64,000 bases of DNA, taken from the NCBI GenBank assembly GCA_000472185.1, contig AVDB01000011.1:37410-101409 (forward strand), written 5' to 3'. The notes under the pieces are model-generated. The model saw only the letters and a program-made list of their open reading frames with translations, was not told the DNA's origin and did no database searches. A program made the translations under genes and the position numbers. Of the stretch, positions 1 through 8,627 are shown piece by piece. Origin of the DNA: Rhodobacteraceae bacterium HIMB11 (GTDB lineage: Bacteria; Pseudomonadota; Alphaproteobacteria; Rhodobacterales; Rhodobacteraceae). The number at the start of each line of letters is the position of its first letter. Within the stretch, counting starts at the first letter, position 1.

Positions 1-924
1 ACACAAATCTTGCTCGCATTTGTGCGAACGGGTGCGTTAAATAAGTTGCGTGATCGACCCAAATCTATTGCCCAGCTGGCATCGCTCATCGGGATTGATG
101 CCGAGGCTGCGCGGGTTCTGTGTGGTGCTGGGCAGGCGCTTGGCCTTGTCGTTGTTCGAAAAGATCAGGTTTCAATCGCACGTCGCGGAATTCTGATCCT
201 GACTTTGCCTGGGATATCCGAACTGATCGATCATCACTCTGTTTTGTACTCTGATTTGCAGGATCCTGTTGCGTTTTTTAGCGGGCAGTCAGAGCGGCAA
301 CTTGCGCATTTTTGGCCTTATGTTTTTGGCGCAAAAGATGGCTTAGATGCTGCAGATGTTTCACGATATTCTGATCTTATGACGAAATCGCAGCGCATGG
401 TTGCGCAGGATACGTTGGACGCGATCACCTTGCCCAAAGATGGCTCTTGGTTGGATGTTGGTGGCGGTAGCGGTGCGTTTATTTCCGAAGTGCTGCGGCG
501 TCGGGATTCCATTCGTGCATCAGTCTTTGATTTGCCTGGTTCAAATAATGAATCAGGGGCGCATAACTTTATTCCAGGATCGTTTTTTGATGATGACCTG
601 CCAGTTGGATTCGATGTCATTTCATTGATCCGTGTTCTCTATGATCATTCCGACGACTCGATTATCAAACTGTTAACCAAGGTTTACAACGCCCTACCCG
701 AAAATGGCAGATTGATTGTTTCAGAGCCCATGTTAGGGCAAAATTCTCCAAATCGTTGGGGTGACACGTATTTTGCGATTTACACTATGGCGATGAATAC
801 GGGCAAGACCCGATCAGCCTTAGAAATAACTGAAATATTGACAAAAATTGGATTTTCCAACGTAAAAATCCATCGGTCTAAGCGCCCATATGTGACGCAA
901 GTGATCGAGTGTTGGAAAAAATGA
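1..924 (+). CDS. crtF: Carotenoid O-methyltransferase CrtF, 5'-truncated by the window edge
   Basis: Likely the SAM-dependent hydroxyneurosporene/demethylspheroidene O-methyltransferase of spheroidene-type carotenoid synthesis. The frame is open from base 1, and about 300 residues are visible where the family usually has roughly 370-390. The N-terminus therefore lies outside the window, and the TTG at 10 is not a real start. Near visible residue 150 is the glycine-rich SAM motif (LDVGGGSGAF), followed by a typical C-terminal methyltransferase fold. The N-terminal part resembles the winged-helix dimerisation domain of small-molecule O-methyltransferases. Position directly upstream of bchC is the standard order in purple-bacterial photosynthesis clusters, which supports CrtF over other O-methyltransferases. 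Confidence 0.9.
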   Translation, partial: TQILLAFVRTGALNKLRDRPKSIAQLASLIGIDAEAARVLCGAGQALGLVVVRKDQVSIARRGILILTLPGISELIDHHSVLYSDLQDPVAFFSGQSERQLAHFWPYVFGAKDGLDAADVSRYSDLMTKSQRMVAQDTLDAITLPKDGSWLDVGGGSGAFISEVLRRRDSIRASVFDLPGSNNESGAHNFIPGSFFDDDLPVGFDVISLIRVLYDHSDDSIIKLLTKVYNALPENGRLIVSEPMLGQNSPNRWGDTYFAIYTMAMNTGKTRSALEITEILTKIGFSNVKIHRSKRPYVTQVIECWKK

Positions 925-934
925 CGCTGATACA

Positions 935-978
935 TGTCTAAAAAAATTGACAGTTTATTCTGTCAAGTTAATATAACA
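935..978 (+). promoter_or_regulatory. bchC promoter with two PpsR/CrtJ-type palindromes
   Basis: Two exact TGT-N12-ACA motifs lie at 935-952 and 961-978, separated by 8 bp. This is the consensus of the aerobic repressor PpsR/CrtJ, and the tandem spacing resembles that described for the Rhodobacter capsulatus bchC promoter. A sigma-70-like promoter is embedded in them: TTGACA (947-952), 16 bp, TAATAT (969-974). A repressor bound at both sites would cover -35 and -10. The flanks also form a 7-bp inverted repeat (TTGACAG 947-953 / CTGTCAA 960-966). Function is inferred from motif match and position 45 bp before bchC. Confidence 0.8.
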
Positions 979-1022
979 CTGAGAGTCACCCGAAAACTGA
1001 CCAATGGGAACGAGGAATCATT

Positions 1023-1964
1023 ATGCACGCGTCAGCTGTTCTTATCGAAGGTGCCAAAAAGCTATCCTTGGCTGAGATAGGATTAAAAGATCCAGAGGCT
1101 GGAGATGTTGTAGTGCGCGTTCAACATTCTGGTATATCGACGGGCACAGAAAAATTGCTTTGGTCTGGCGCGATGCCACCGTTTCCTGGTTTGGCCTATC
1201 CTTTGGTGCCAGGTTATGAGGCCGTTGGTGAAGTCGTTGATGCGACTGCGGGCACGGGTCAAAAGGTCGGCGATTTTGTTTTTGTTCCGGGCTCTTGCGG
1301 ATTTCGAGAAGCCAAAGGATTATTCGGCGGCAGTGCCAGTTACTTGGTCACTCCCGCGGATCGCGTCCGGAAAATTAATCCAGCATTGGGGGATAGCGGA
1401 ACATTGTTCGCTTTGGCGGCGACTGCGCGACATGCGTTGGCAGGATTTGATGCGCGTTTGCCCGAATTAATCATCGGTCACGGTGTACTGGGGCGGTTGC
1501 TGGCGCGATTAACGGTTGTAGCGGGAGGAAAACCTCCGACTGTCTGGGAAGTTGATGAAAATCGCATGTCAGGCGCACAAGGGTATCAAGTGGTCCACCC
1601 TGATCAAGATACCAAGAGAGATTATCAATCGATTTATGATGCATCGGGTTGCACTGATTTGCTCGATCAATGGATTCAATGCTGTGGCCGCGGTGCCGAA
1701 ATTGTGTTGGCTGGATTCTATTCAGAACGCATCAATTTTGCTTTCCCTCATGCGTTTATGCGCGAAATGAAATTCCGCATCGCGGCGGAGTGGAACGCGG
1801 ATGACATGACAGCGATCAATGCCCTGATTGATGAAGGCATCCTGTCTTTGGATGGCTTGGTAACACATCGCGCGAAAGCGGCGGATGCCAAGCAGGCGTA
1901 CGTTCAGGCGTTTGAAGACCCCACTTGTTATAAAATGGTCCTTGATTGGGAGGCATTAAATTGA
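1023..1964 (+). CDS. bchC: Bacteriochlorophyllide dehydrogenase BchC
   Basis: Oxidises the 3-hydroxyethyl group of the bacteriochlorophyllide a precursor to the acetyl group, a late step of bacteriochlorophyll a synthesis. The 313-residue protein is a zinc-less alcohol-dehydrogenase-like (MDR) protein with an N-terminal GroES-like part (HSGISTGTEKLLW and PLVPGYEAVGEVV) and a Rossmann region around IIGHGVLGRLLARL. Length matches the family. ATG at 1023 follows a GAGGA ribosome site at 1012-1016. The gene heads a bchCXYZ-puf operon; its TGA overlaps the TTG start of bchX by 4 bp (TTGA), implying translational coupling. The upstream promoter carries paired PpsR-type sites. Confidence 0.96.
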   Translation: MHASAVLIEGAKKLSLAEIGLKDPEAGDVVVRVQHSGISTGTEKLLWSGAMPPFPGLAYPLVPGYEAVGEVVDATAGTGQKVGDFVFVPGSCGFREAKGLFGGSASYLVTPADRVRKINPALGDSGTLFALAATARHALAGFDARLPELIIGHGVLGRLLARLTVVAGGKPPTVWEVDENRMSGAQGYQVVHPDQDTKRDYQSIYDASGCTDLLDQWIQCCGRGAEIVLAGFYSERINFAFPHAFMREMKFRIAAEWNADDMTAINALIDEGILSLDGLVTHRAKAADAKQAYVQAFEDPTCYKMVLDWEALN

Positions 1965-2974
1965 AAGACGAAGTTCCAAACCTAAAGGATTATTCCGCAA
2001 GGCTGCGTGACGAAGCCAACATGGATTTGGCTGATATACAGGCAGAACAAACGAGTGGCGAACCCACCAAAAAAACCCAAATCATTGCGATTTATGGAAA
2101 AGGTGGCATAGGTAAATCATTCACGCTTGCCAATCTTTCGCACATGATGGCGGAAATGGGGAAGCGCGTTTTGTTGATCGGCTGCGACCCTAAATCAGAT
2201 ACCACATCATTGTTGTTTGGCGGCAAGGCCTGTCCAACAATCATTGAAACCTCCACGCGCAAAAAGCTTGCTGGTGAAGAGGTTAAAATTGGCGATGTCT
2301 GCTTTAAGCGCGGCGGCGTTTTCGCCATGGAGCTTGGCGGTCCTGAGGTTGGTCGCGGCTGTGGTGGTCGCGGTATCATCCATGGGTTCGAGTTGTTGGA
2401 AAAACTGGGCTTTCATGATTGGGACTTCGATTATGTTTTGCTTGATTTCCTAGGCGATGTTGTTTGCGGCGGCTTTGGTTTGCCCATCGCGCGTGACATG
2501 GCGCAAAAGGTGATTTTGGTCGGTTCCAACGATTTGCAATCGCTTTACGTGGCAAACAACGTTTGTTCCGCTGTGGAGTATTTCCGCAAACTGGGCGGCA
2601 ATGTTGGCGTGGCTGGGTTGGTCATCAACAAAGATGACGGAACGGGCGAGGCGGCAGCCTTTGCCAAAGCCGCTGATATTCCGGTTCTGGCCTCAATTCC
2701 ACAGGATGATGATCTGCGCAAAAAATCAGCAAACTATCAAATTGTCGGCACTGCAGCAGGTCCATGGGGCGATTTGTTTGGCGCTCTCGCAGAAGAGGTC
2801 GCTGGCGCACCACCCATTCGCCCAAAACCATTGGATCAGGATGGATTGCTGAACCTGTTCGATAGCAAGGACACAGGCGGCGACGTAGTTTTGGTTCCTG
2901 CAACAGATACGGACATGCGCGGCAAACATGCCAAGCCGCAAAAATCCCTAGAAGTCATCTACGACGAGGTCTAA
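1961..2974 (+). CDS. bchX: Chlorophyllide a reductase iron protein BchX
   Basis: NifH-like ATP-dependent reductase component that passes electrons to BchYZ for reduction of the B ring of chlorophyllide a. The P-loop GKGGIGKS is at residues 46-53, and the two cysteines expected to bind the dimer-bridging [4Fe-4S] cluster are at about 134 (GRGCGGRG) and 169 (DVVCGGFG). An upstream in-frame TTG (1946) exists. TTG at 1961 is preferred because GGGAGG (1948-1953) sits 7 nt before it and it forms a TTGA overlap with the bchC stop. That gives 337 residues, normal for BchX. bchY follows directly after the stop codon. Confidence 0.95.
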   Translation: MKDEVPNLKDYSARLRDEANMDLADIQAEQTSGEPTKKTQIIAIYGKGGIGKSFTLANLSHMMAEMGKRVLLIGCDPKSDTTSLLFGGKACPTIIETSTRKKLAGEEVKIGDVCFKRGGVFAMELGGPEVGRGCGGRGIIHGFELLEKLGFHDWDFDYVLLDFLGDVVCGGFGLPIARDMAQKVILVGSNDLQSLYVANNVCSAVEYFRKLGGNVGVAGLVINKDDGTGEAAAFAKAADIPVLASIPQDDDLRKKSANYQIVGTAAGPWGDLFGALAEEVAGAPPIRPKPLDQDGLLNLFDSKDTGGDVVLVPATDTDMRGKHAKPQKSLEVIYDEV

Positions 2975-4549
2975 ATGAGTAAGGAAGTCACATACGACAC
3001 CACCGATCAGGTCGATGTGATCAAGGGCCACCCCGCTGAGGAGGTGGTTTCCCCATCTGCAAATGGTCAAACGGGCACTGCAGGTTCGTGCGTTTCTGAA
3101 GAGTTGAAGAACGCCAACTTGGCGAACTCTGAAAATGCAGAAATCCTTGAAAAATACGCGGCCGATTATCCTGTTGGACCACATGACAAACCGCAATCAA
3201 TGTGCCCTGCGTTTGGGTCCTTGCGTGTTGGGCTTCGCATGCGCCGCGTCGCGACTGTTTTGTCCGGATCTGCATGCTGTGTCTATGGATTAAGTTTTGT
3301 AAGCCACTTCTACGGCGCGCGCCGTTCGGTTGGGTATGTTCCTTTTGACTCTGAATCTTTGGTTACAGGCAAGCTCTTTGAAGATATTCGCGACTCTGTT
3401 CACGACCTGGCAGACCCAGATCAATACGATGCAATCGTTGTGACCAACCTATGTGTTCCAACTGCAAGTGGTGTGCCGCTTAGGTTGCTGCCAAATGAAA
3501 TTAACGGCGTCCGTATCATTGGAATTGATGTGCCTGGGTTCGGGGTGCCTACTCACGCTGAGGCGAAAGATATCCTTGCAGGCGCCATGTTGAACTTTGC
3601 CCGCCAAGAGGTTGAAGCCGGCCCAGTTCAGGCTCCAAAGGGCGAGAAGCAAGATCGCCCAACTGTCGCTATGTTGGGTGAAATGTTCCCTGCCGATCCG
3701 ATGATGATCGGTGCAATGTTGGCTCCAATGGGATTGGGTGTGGGGCCTGTTTTGCCTGCGCGTGAATGGCGCGAAATGTATGCTGCATTGGATTGCGGCG
3801 CGGTTGCGGCGATCCATCCATTTTATACATCAACGATCCGCGAATTTGATGCGGCTGGTCGTCCATCAATAGGCAGCGCGCCAGTTGGGTATGACGGCAC
3901 AGCTGATTGGCTGGCGGCGATTGGGGATACTTTTAACGTGGGTGCCGATAAAATTGCAGATGCGCAAAACGCATTCCTGCCCGCGATTAAAGGAGCGCTT
4001 TCACAAAACCAAATCAACGGACGCATCACTGTTTCAGGTTACGAAGGCAGCGAATTATTGGTCGCACGTTTGCTCATCGAAAGCGGGGCAGAAGTTCCAT
4101 ATGTCGGAACGGCCTGCCCGAAAACACCAATGTCCCAAGCAGATGCAGAATGGCTCGCATCAAAGGGTGCGGTTATTAAGTTCCGCGCATCGCTTGAGGA
4201 TGATTTGTCCGCTGTCGAAGCGTTCAAACCAGATCTTGCAATTGGAACGACACCGCTTGTGCAAGAAGTCAAAGAAAAAGGCCAGCCTGCGCTTTACTTC
4301 ACCAATCTTGTTTCTGCGCGTCCGCTGATGGGGCCAGCGGGTGCTGGCAGTTTGGCGCAAGTGATCAACACTGCCATCGAAGGCGGTGAACGGATGGCAA
4401 ACATGCGTTCGTTCTTTGAGAACGTTGGAGAAGGTGACACCGCTGGCATCTGGCAGGGTGCGCCCAATCTTCGCCCGGATTTCCGTGCGCAGAACCTAAA
4501 GAAAATCGAAAAGGCCGCGCGCGCCGCCAAAGCACAGGAGATGATCTAA
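2975..4549 (+). CDS. bchY: Chlorophyllide a reductase subunit BchY
   Basis: One of two NifDK-like catalytic subunits of chlorophyllide a reductase, working with BchZ and the BchX reductase. The 524-residue protein has the expected N-terminal cysteines for a shared Fe-S cluster (Cys77 in SMCPAFGS and Cys101/102 in GSACCVYG) and nitrogenase-type repeats further on. ATG begins immediately after the bchX TAA, with no gap, and the TAA of bchY overlaps the bchZ ATG by one base (TAATG). Stoichiometric, coupled translation of X, Y and Z is therefore likely. Length is typical. Confidence 0.95.
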   Translation: MSKEVTYDTTDQVDVIKGHPAEEVVSPSANGQTGTAGSCVSEELKNANLANSENAEILEKYAADYPVGPHDKPQSMCPAFGSLRVGLRMRRVATVLSGSACCVYGLSFVSHFYGARRSVGYVPFDSESLVTGKLFEDIRDSVHDLADPDQYDAIVVTNLCVPTASGVPLRLLPNEINGVRIIGIDVPGFGVPTHAEAKDILAGAMLNFARQEVEAGPVQAPKGEKQDRPTVAMLGEMFPADPMMIGAMLAPMGLGVGPVLPAREWREMYAALDCGAVAAIHPFYTSTIREFDAAGRPSIGSAPVGYDGTADWLAAIGDTFNVGADKIADAQNAFLPAIKGALSQNQINGRITVSGYEGSELLVARLLIESGAEVPYVGTACPKTPMSQADAEWLASKGAVIKFRASLEDDLSAVEAFKPDLAIGTTPLVQEVKEKGQPALYFTNLVSARPLMGPAGAGSLAQVINTAIEGGERMANMRSFFENVGEGDTAGIWQGAPNLRPDFRAQNLKKIEKAARAAKAQEMI

Positions 4550-6024
4550 TGCATATTCTAGATCATGATCGTGCGGGTGGATATTGGGGATCCGTCTATG
4601 CGTTTTGCGCAGTTAAGGGGCTTCAAGTTGTTATTGACGGCCCTGTTGGGTGCGAAAACCTGCCTGTTACATCGGTGCTGCACTATACAGACGCGCTGCC
4701 CCCACATGAATTGCCCATTGTGACCACTGGATTAGGCGAAGAAGAATTGGGCCGTGATGGGACAGAGGGGGCAATGAAGCGTGCATGGGAAACCTTGGAT
4801 CCCGCTTTGCCTTCTGTCGTTGTAACTGGTTCGATTGCTGAAATGATTGGTGGTGGCGTGACACCACAGGGAACAACAATCCAACGCTTCCTGCCGCGTA
4901 CAATTGATGAGGATCAATGGCAGTCTGCGGACCGGGCAATGACATGGATATTCACGGAATTTGGCATGACCAAAGGCCGTATGCCACCCGAGAAAAAGCG
5001 AGAAGAGGGTGCGAAACCTCGCGTGAACATCCTGGGTCCGATGTATGGCACATTCAACATGCCCAGCGATTTAGCCGAGATTAAACGCCTGATCCAAGGG
5101 ATTGGCGCCGAGATTAACATGGTAATGCCGCTGGGCGCGCATGTCGCTGAAATGCGCAATCTGGTCAATGCGGACGTCAATATTTGCATGTATCGTGAAT
5201 TTGGCCGCGGGCTGTGTGAAGTTTTGGGTAAACCCTATTTGCAAGCACCCATTGGCGTTGAATCAACAACCAAATTCCTACGCAAGCTGGGCGAGCTTTT
5301 GTCGTTAGATGTTGAACCGTTTATCGAACAAGAAAAGCATTCAACTATCAAACCAGTTTGGGACCTGTGGCGGTCGGTAACCCAAGATTTCTTTGGGACT
5401 GCTAATTTTGCTATCGTTGCAAATGATACGTATGCGCGCGGCATTCGAAATTATTTGGAAAATGATTTGGGATTTCCTTGTGCCTTTGCAGTTAGCCGTG
5501 TTGCCGGATCGAAAACCAACAATCACGAAGTACGCCAGTTGCTAGAACAGCATCGGCCATTGGTGGTGTTCGGGTCTGTAAATGAAAAAATATATCTTGC
5601 CGAACTGAAGGCTGCACATGGTCCACAGCCGTCGTTTATTCCCGCTTCATTCCCTGGTGCTGTAATTCGGCGTGCTTTGGGAACGCCGATGATGGGATAT
5701 GCGGGCGCGACCTATGTGCTTCAAGAATTGTGCAATGGGTTGTTTGATTCATTGTTCCACGTTCTGCCGCTGGCAAGCGAAATGGATGCGGTTGATGCCA
5801 CGCCTGCCGTTCTGAAGCGTGATCTTGAGTGGGATCCCAAAGCGCAAGCAGAGCTGGATCGCATCGTCGCAGAACACCCCATTTTAACAAGAATTTCTGC
5901 TGCAAAGCGCCTTCGCGATGCAGCCGAGGCTGAAACACTTAAGTCAGGGCACGATTTTGTGGCCCTTGAAACTGTTTCGGCGCTTGGCGGAGTGACATCT
6001 GCCAAAAATACAGGAGAGGAATGA
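4549..6024 (+). CDS. bchZ: Chlorophyllide a reductase subunit BchZ
   Basis: NifK-like partner of BchY; the BchYZ heterotetramer reduces the C7-C8 bond of chlorophyllide a. The 491 residues include Cys35 (GPVGCENLP), a candidate ligand of the inter-subunit [4Fe-4S] cluster, and a C-terminal tail with the family feature [24 protein letters not shown]. Start ATG overlaps the bchY stop by one base. The stop TGA is one base before the pufQ ATG. In related bacteria a puf promoter lies within the 3' part of bchZ; no confident site was found here by eye. Confidence 0.95.
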   Translation: MHILDHDRAGGYWGSVYAFCAVKGLQVVIDGPVGCENLPVTSVLHYTDALPPHELPIVTTGLGEEELGRDGTEGAMKRAWETLDPALPSVVVTGSIAEMIGGGVTPQGTTIQRFLPRTIDEDQWQSADRAMTWIFTEFGMTKGRMPPEKKREEGAKPRVNILGPMYGTFNMPSDLAEIKRLIQGIGAEINMVMPLGAHVAEMRNLVNADVNICMYREFGRGLCEVLGKPYLQAPIGVESTTKFLRKLGELLSLDVEPFIEQEKHSTIKPVWDLWRSVTQDFFGTANFAIVANDTYARGIRNYLENDLGFPCAFAVSRVAGSKTNNHEVRQLLEQHRPLVVFGSVNEKIYLAELKAAHGPQPSFIPASFPGAVIRRALGTPMMGYAGATYVLQELCNGLFDSLFHVLPLASEMDAVDATPAVLKRDLEWDPKAQAELDRIVAEHPILTRISAAKRLRDAAEAETLKSGHDFVALETVSALGGVTSAKNTGEE

Positions 6025-6025
6025 T

Positions 6026-6247
6026 ATGTCAGATCTTTCAAATACAGATCGCAGACTCAAATCAAGACCACGTTCGCGTTTCGAATACGTGTTGTTTTTC
6101 AGTCTCATTTTCGTCTTGGCCATCCCGTTTTCAACGGTGGGTTGGGTGATTGATCTCTATCGCAAACAGACATTCGTGATTAACGGACCGCTTGCCCGTG
6201 CGTGGTTAGAAGCACACCGTATCACGCCCGTAATTTGCTCGGTTTAG
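6026..6247 (+). CDS. pufQ: PufQ, bacteriochlorophyll-related membrane protein
   Basis: A 73-residue protein with one hydrophobic segment (about residues 22-42, [21 protein letters not shown]) and a short basic N-terminus, ending in a conserved [18 protein letters not shown] tail. PufQ is needed for normal bacteriochlorophyll levels and is thought to affect pigment precursor handling; it is found essentially in Rhodobacterales. Start ATG at 6026 follows AGGAGAGGA (6012-6020). First gene of the puf unit, one base after the bchZ stop, so it can be transcribed both from the bch operon and from a puf promoter. Confidence 0.9.
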   Translation: MSDLSNTDRRLKSRPRSRFEYVLFFSLIFVLAIPFSTVGWVIDLYRKQTFVINGPLARAWLEAHRITPVICSV

Positions 6248-6287
6248 GCCCAGCATCAACAGCTGTTCTGCCAAAGGCAGATCAGAA

Positions 6288-6332
6288 CCCTGGAACGATA
6301 TCCAGGGGCCCTGGCCACAGAGGCACTGTGGC
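6288..6332 (+). promoter_or_regulatory. Tandem hairpins between pufQ and pufB
   Basis: Two adjacent perfect inverted repeats: CCCTGGA (6288-6294) / TCCAGGG (6301-6307) with a 6-nt loop, and GCCACAG (6314-6320) / CTGTGGC (6326-6332) with a 5-nt loop. They sit 28 nt before the pufB start, upstream of its GGAGGA ribosome site. In Rhodobacter this segment of puf mRNA is processed, and stem-loops set segment stability. A role in separating pufQ from pufBA expression is inferred. Confidence 0.6.
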
Positions 6333-6359
6333 GCCACGATAAATTTCGGAGGAAATATC

Positions 6360-6506
6360 ATGGCGGACAATAACCTGTCTTTTACAGGACTAACTGACGA
6401 ACAGGCGCAAGAACTGCACTCTGTCTACATGAGCGGGCTATGGTTGTTCACAACCGTTGCCGTTATCGCCCATTTGGCAACGTTCATCTGGCGCCCTTGG
6501 TTCTAA
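6360..6506 (+). CDS. pufB: Light-harvesting 1 beta polypeptide PufB
   Basis: 48-residue LH1 antenna beta subunit. It has an acidic N-terminus ([10 protein letters not shown]), one membrane helix, the central histidine that ligates bacteriochlorophyll (His38 in AVIAHLATF), the second conserved histidine (His20) and the C-terminal aromatic motif WRPWF. Start ATG at 6360 follows a strong GGAGGA site. pufA starts 12 nt after the stop. With PufA it forms the ring around the reaction centre. Confidence 0.95.
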   Translation: MADNNLSFTGLTDEQAQELHSVYMSGLWLFTTVAVIAHLATFIWRPWF

Positions 6507-6518
6507 GGAGGATTGAAA

Positions 6519-6677
6519 ATGGCAAAATTTTACAAAATCTGGCTCGTTTTCGATCCACGTCGCGTGTTTGTTGCACAAGGCGTTTTCCTATTCTTGCTAG
6601 CAGCGATGATTCACCTCGTTCTGCTAAGCACAGACTACTACAACTGGTTTGAGCTAGCCGCGCAAGCGGGCGGTTAA
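6519..6677 (+). CDS. pufA: Light-harvesting 1 alpha polypeptide PufA
   Basis: 52-residue LH1 antenna alpha subunit. The sequence shows the family N-terminus ([17 protein letters not shown]), one membrane helix and the bacteriochlorophyll-ligating histidine (His32 in AAMIHLVLL), then a short C-terminal tail with Trp43 in YYNWFEL. A near-perfect ribosome site AAGGAGG begins at 6505, overlapping the pufB stop. This fits the high expression expected of antenna genes. A strong hairpin follows before pufL. Confidence 0.95.
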   Translation: MAKFYKIWLVFDPRRVFVAQGVFLFLLAAMIHLVLLSTDYYNWFELAAQAGG

Positions 6678-6704
6678 TAACCCGTTCGACAGTTTTTAAA
6701 AACG

Positions 6705-6736
6705 ATCTGCGGGTGAGTTTTAACTTGCCCGCAGAT
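6705..6736 (+). promoter_or_regulatory. pufA-pufL intercistronic stem-loop
   Basis: A 13-bp stem with two G-U wobbles joins 6705-6717 and 6724-6736 around a 6-nt loop (TTTTAA). In Rhodobacter a hairpin at exactly this place blocks 3'-5' decay, so that pufBA mRNA outlasts pufLM mRNA. That yields many antenna units per reaction centre. Position and strength support the same job here; no U-tract follows, so it is not a simple terminator. Confidence 0.75.
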
Positions 6737-6796
6737 GCTCACCAATAAGACGGCCTTCATCTAAAAGGTATCGGCTGGATTCAACGGAGACAAACG

Positions 6797-7636
6797 ATGG
6801 CATTGCTAAGTTTCGAAAGAAAGTATCGTGTCCGAGGGGGCACATTGATTGGCGGTGATTTATTCGATTTTTGGGTAGGGCCTTTTTACGTCGGTTTTTT
6901 CGGCGTAACGACTGCATTTTTTGCTTTACTTGGAACAATCCTCATTTTTTGGGGTGCGAGCCAGCAAGGTACCTTTAATCCTTGGCTAATAAATATAGCA
7001 CCGCCAGATTTAAGTTACGGTTTGGGTATGGCGCCCTTACTAGAAGGAGGATTGTGGCAGATTATCACGATTTGCGCGACAGCGGCTTTCATAAGTTGGG
7101 CGCTGCGCGAGGTTGAGATTTGTCGTAAACTGGGTATGGGCTATCACGTTCCATTTGCCTTCTCCTTTGCAATATTGGCCTATGTGACATTGGTTATTTT
7201 CAGACCATTGTTAATGGGTGCCTGGGGGCACGGATTTCCATATGGAATCTTCAGCCACCTAGATTGGGTTAGCAACACAGGTTATGCGTACCTGCATTTC
7301 CACTACAACCCTGCACACATGTTGGCTGTCACCTTGTTCTTTACAACAACGCTTGCATTGGCGTTGCATGGCGCACTGGTTCTAAGTGCGGCTAACCCTG
7401 AAGAGGGTGAAGAAGCGCAAGGCCCAGATAACGAAGACACCTTTTTCCGTGATTTCATCGGCTATTCAGTTGGAACATTGGGCATTCATCGCGTCGGCTT
7501 TTTGCTGGCGATCAATGCTGTGTTCTTCTCGGCCGTATGTATCATCATCTCTGGCCCAGTCTGGACAAAGGGTTGGCCTGAATGGTGGAACTGGTGGTTG
7601 GAAATGCCAATTTGGCCAAGTCAGATGGGGATGTAA
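6797..7636 (+). CDS. pufL: Photosynthetic reaction centre L subunit
   Basis: 279-residue, five-helix L subunit of a type II reaction centre. His154 and His174 (bacteriochlorophyll ligands) and His191 and His231 (non-haem iron ligands) are present. They match Rhodobacter L153/173/190/230 exactly once the initiator Met is discounted. The N-terminus ([14 protein letters not shown]) is family-typical. A GGAG ribosome site precedes the ATG at 6797. pufM follows two bases after the stop. It carries part of the special pair and QA/QB environment in the cytoplasmic membrane. Confidence 0.97.
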   Translation: MALLSFERKYRVRGGTLIGGDLFDFWVGPFYVGFFGVTTAFFALLGTILIFWGASQQGTFNPWLINIAPPDLSYGLGMAPLLEGGLWQIITICATAAFISWALREVEICRKLGMGYHVPFAFSFAILAYVTLVIFRPLLMGAWGHGFPYGIFSHLDWVSNTGYAYLHFHYNPAHMLAVTLFFTTTLALALHGALVLSAANPEEGEEAQGPDNEDTFFRDFIGYSVGTLGIHRVGFLLAINAVFFSAVCIIISGPVWTKGWPEWWNWWLEMPIWPSQMGM

Positions 7637-7638
7637 TT

Positions 7639-8625
7639 ATGATTGAGTATCAGAATATATTCACACAAGTGCAGGTCCGCGGACCCGCCGAAATGGGTGT
7701 AGATAACGAAAACAACATGATGTCCGAACGTATCGGCACACCAGGGTTTTCAAATCTTGCTGGATGGCTTGGAAATGCGCAATTGGGGCCTGTTTACCTT
7801 GGTTGGACCGGGGTGATATCGCTCGCCACTGGTTTGCTATGGTTCAACATTGTTGGCTTGAACATGCTTGCGCAGGTTGGTTGGTCAATCCCGGAGTTTT
7901 TGCGCCAATTCTTTTGGTTGGCACTTGAGCCTCCAGGACCTGAGTGGGGTCTGCGCATGCCACCATTGGATCAGGGTGGTTGGTATCTGATCAGTTCACT
8001 GTTCTTGTTGGTATCAGTCTGCACCTGGTGGCTAAGAACCTATCTATTGGCGCAACAGCACAAGATGGGCAAACACGTCGCATGGGCATTTGCCTCTGCA
8101 ATTTGGTTGTTCCTTGTCCTTGGTCTGTTCCGTCCAGTGTTGATGGGTAGTTGGTCAGAGGCCGTTCCATATGGGATTTTCCCACACTTGGATTGGACCA
8201 CTGCATTCTCAATTCGCTACGGCAACCTCTATTATAACCCGTTCCACGCGTTATCGATTGTGTTCTTGTACGGTTCAGTTCTTCTGTTCGCGATGCACGG
8301 TGCAACGATCCTTGCGGTAACTCGTTTTGGTGGCGATCGCGAATTGGAACAAATCTATGATCGAGGAACAGCATCTGAACGTGCTGCATTGTTCTGGAGA
8401 TGGACTATGGGCTTTAACGCGACGATGGAGGGTATCCACCGTTGGGCGTGGTGGTTTGCGGTTCTGACCCCGATTACTGGCGGTATTGGTATCTTGTTAA
8501 CAGGAACAGTTGTCGACAACTGGTTTATCTGGGCTCAGGAACATTACTTTGCTCCAATGTATGACGGTTCCTACGGTTATGAAAACTATGGCTCTTACGA
8601 GTCATTCATCGGCCAGGAGGACTAA
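7639..8625 (+). CDS. pufM: Photosynthetic reaction centre M subunit
   Basis: 328-residue M subunit. His183, His203, His220 and His267 and Glu235 correspond to the Rhodobacter M pigment and iron ligands (182, 202, 219, 266, E234) with a shift of one. The start is ATG 7639, two bases after the pufL stop; an upstream in-frame start inside pufL is rejected because the protein would then have a non-family N-terminus. The C-terminus extends about 20 residues beyond Rhodobacter sphaeroides M, with a Tyr/Gly-rich stretch ([14 protein letters not shown]). Such extensions occur in species whose reaction centre carries a PufC cytochrome. Confidence 0.96.
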   Translation: MIEYQNIFTQVQVRGPAEMGVDNENNMMSERIGTPGFSNLAGWLGNAQLGPVYLGWTGVISLATGLLWFNIVGLNMLAQVGWSIPEFLRQFFWLALEPPGPEWGLRMPPLDQGGWYLISSLFLLVSVCTWWLRTYLLAQQHKMGKHVAWAFASAIWLFLVLGLFRPVLMGSWSEAVPYGIFPHLDWTTAFSIRYGNLYYNPFHALSIVFLYGSVLLFAMHGATILAVTRFGGDRELEQIYDRGTASERAALFWRWTMGFNATMEGIHRWAWWFAVLTPITGGIGILLTGTVVDNWFIWAQEHYFAPMYDGSYGYENYGSYESFIGQED

Positions 8626-8627
8626 TC

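Noticed and set aside
7582..7638. Upstream in-frame start for pufM inside pufL
   Set aside because: It adds residues absent from the family; ATG 7639 reproduces Rhodobacter M numbering with a shift of one.
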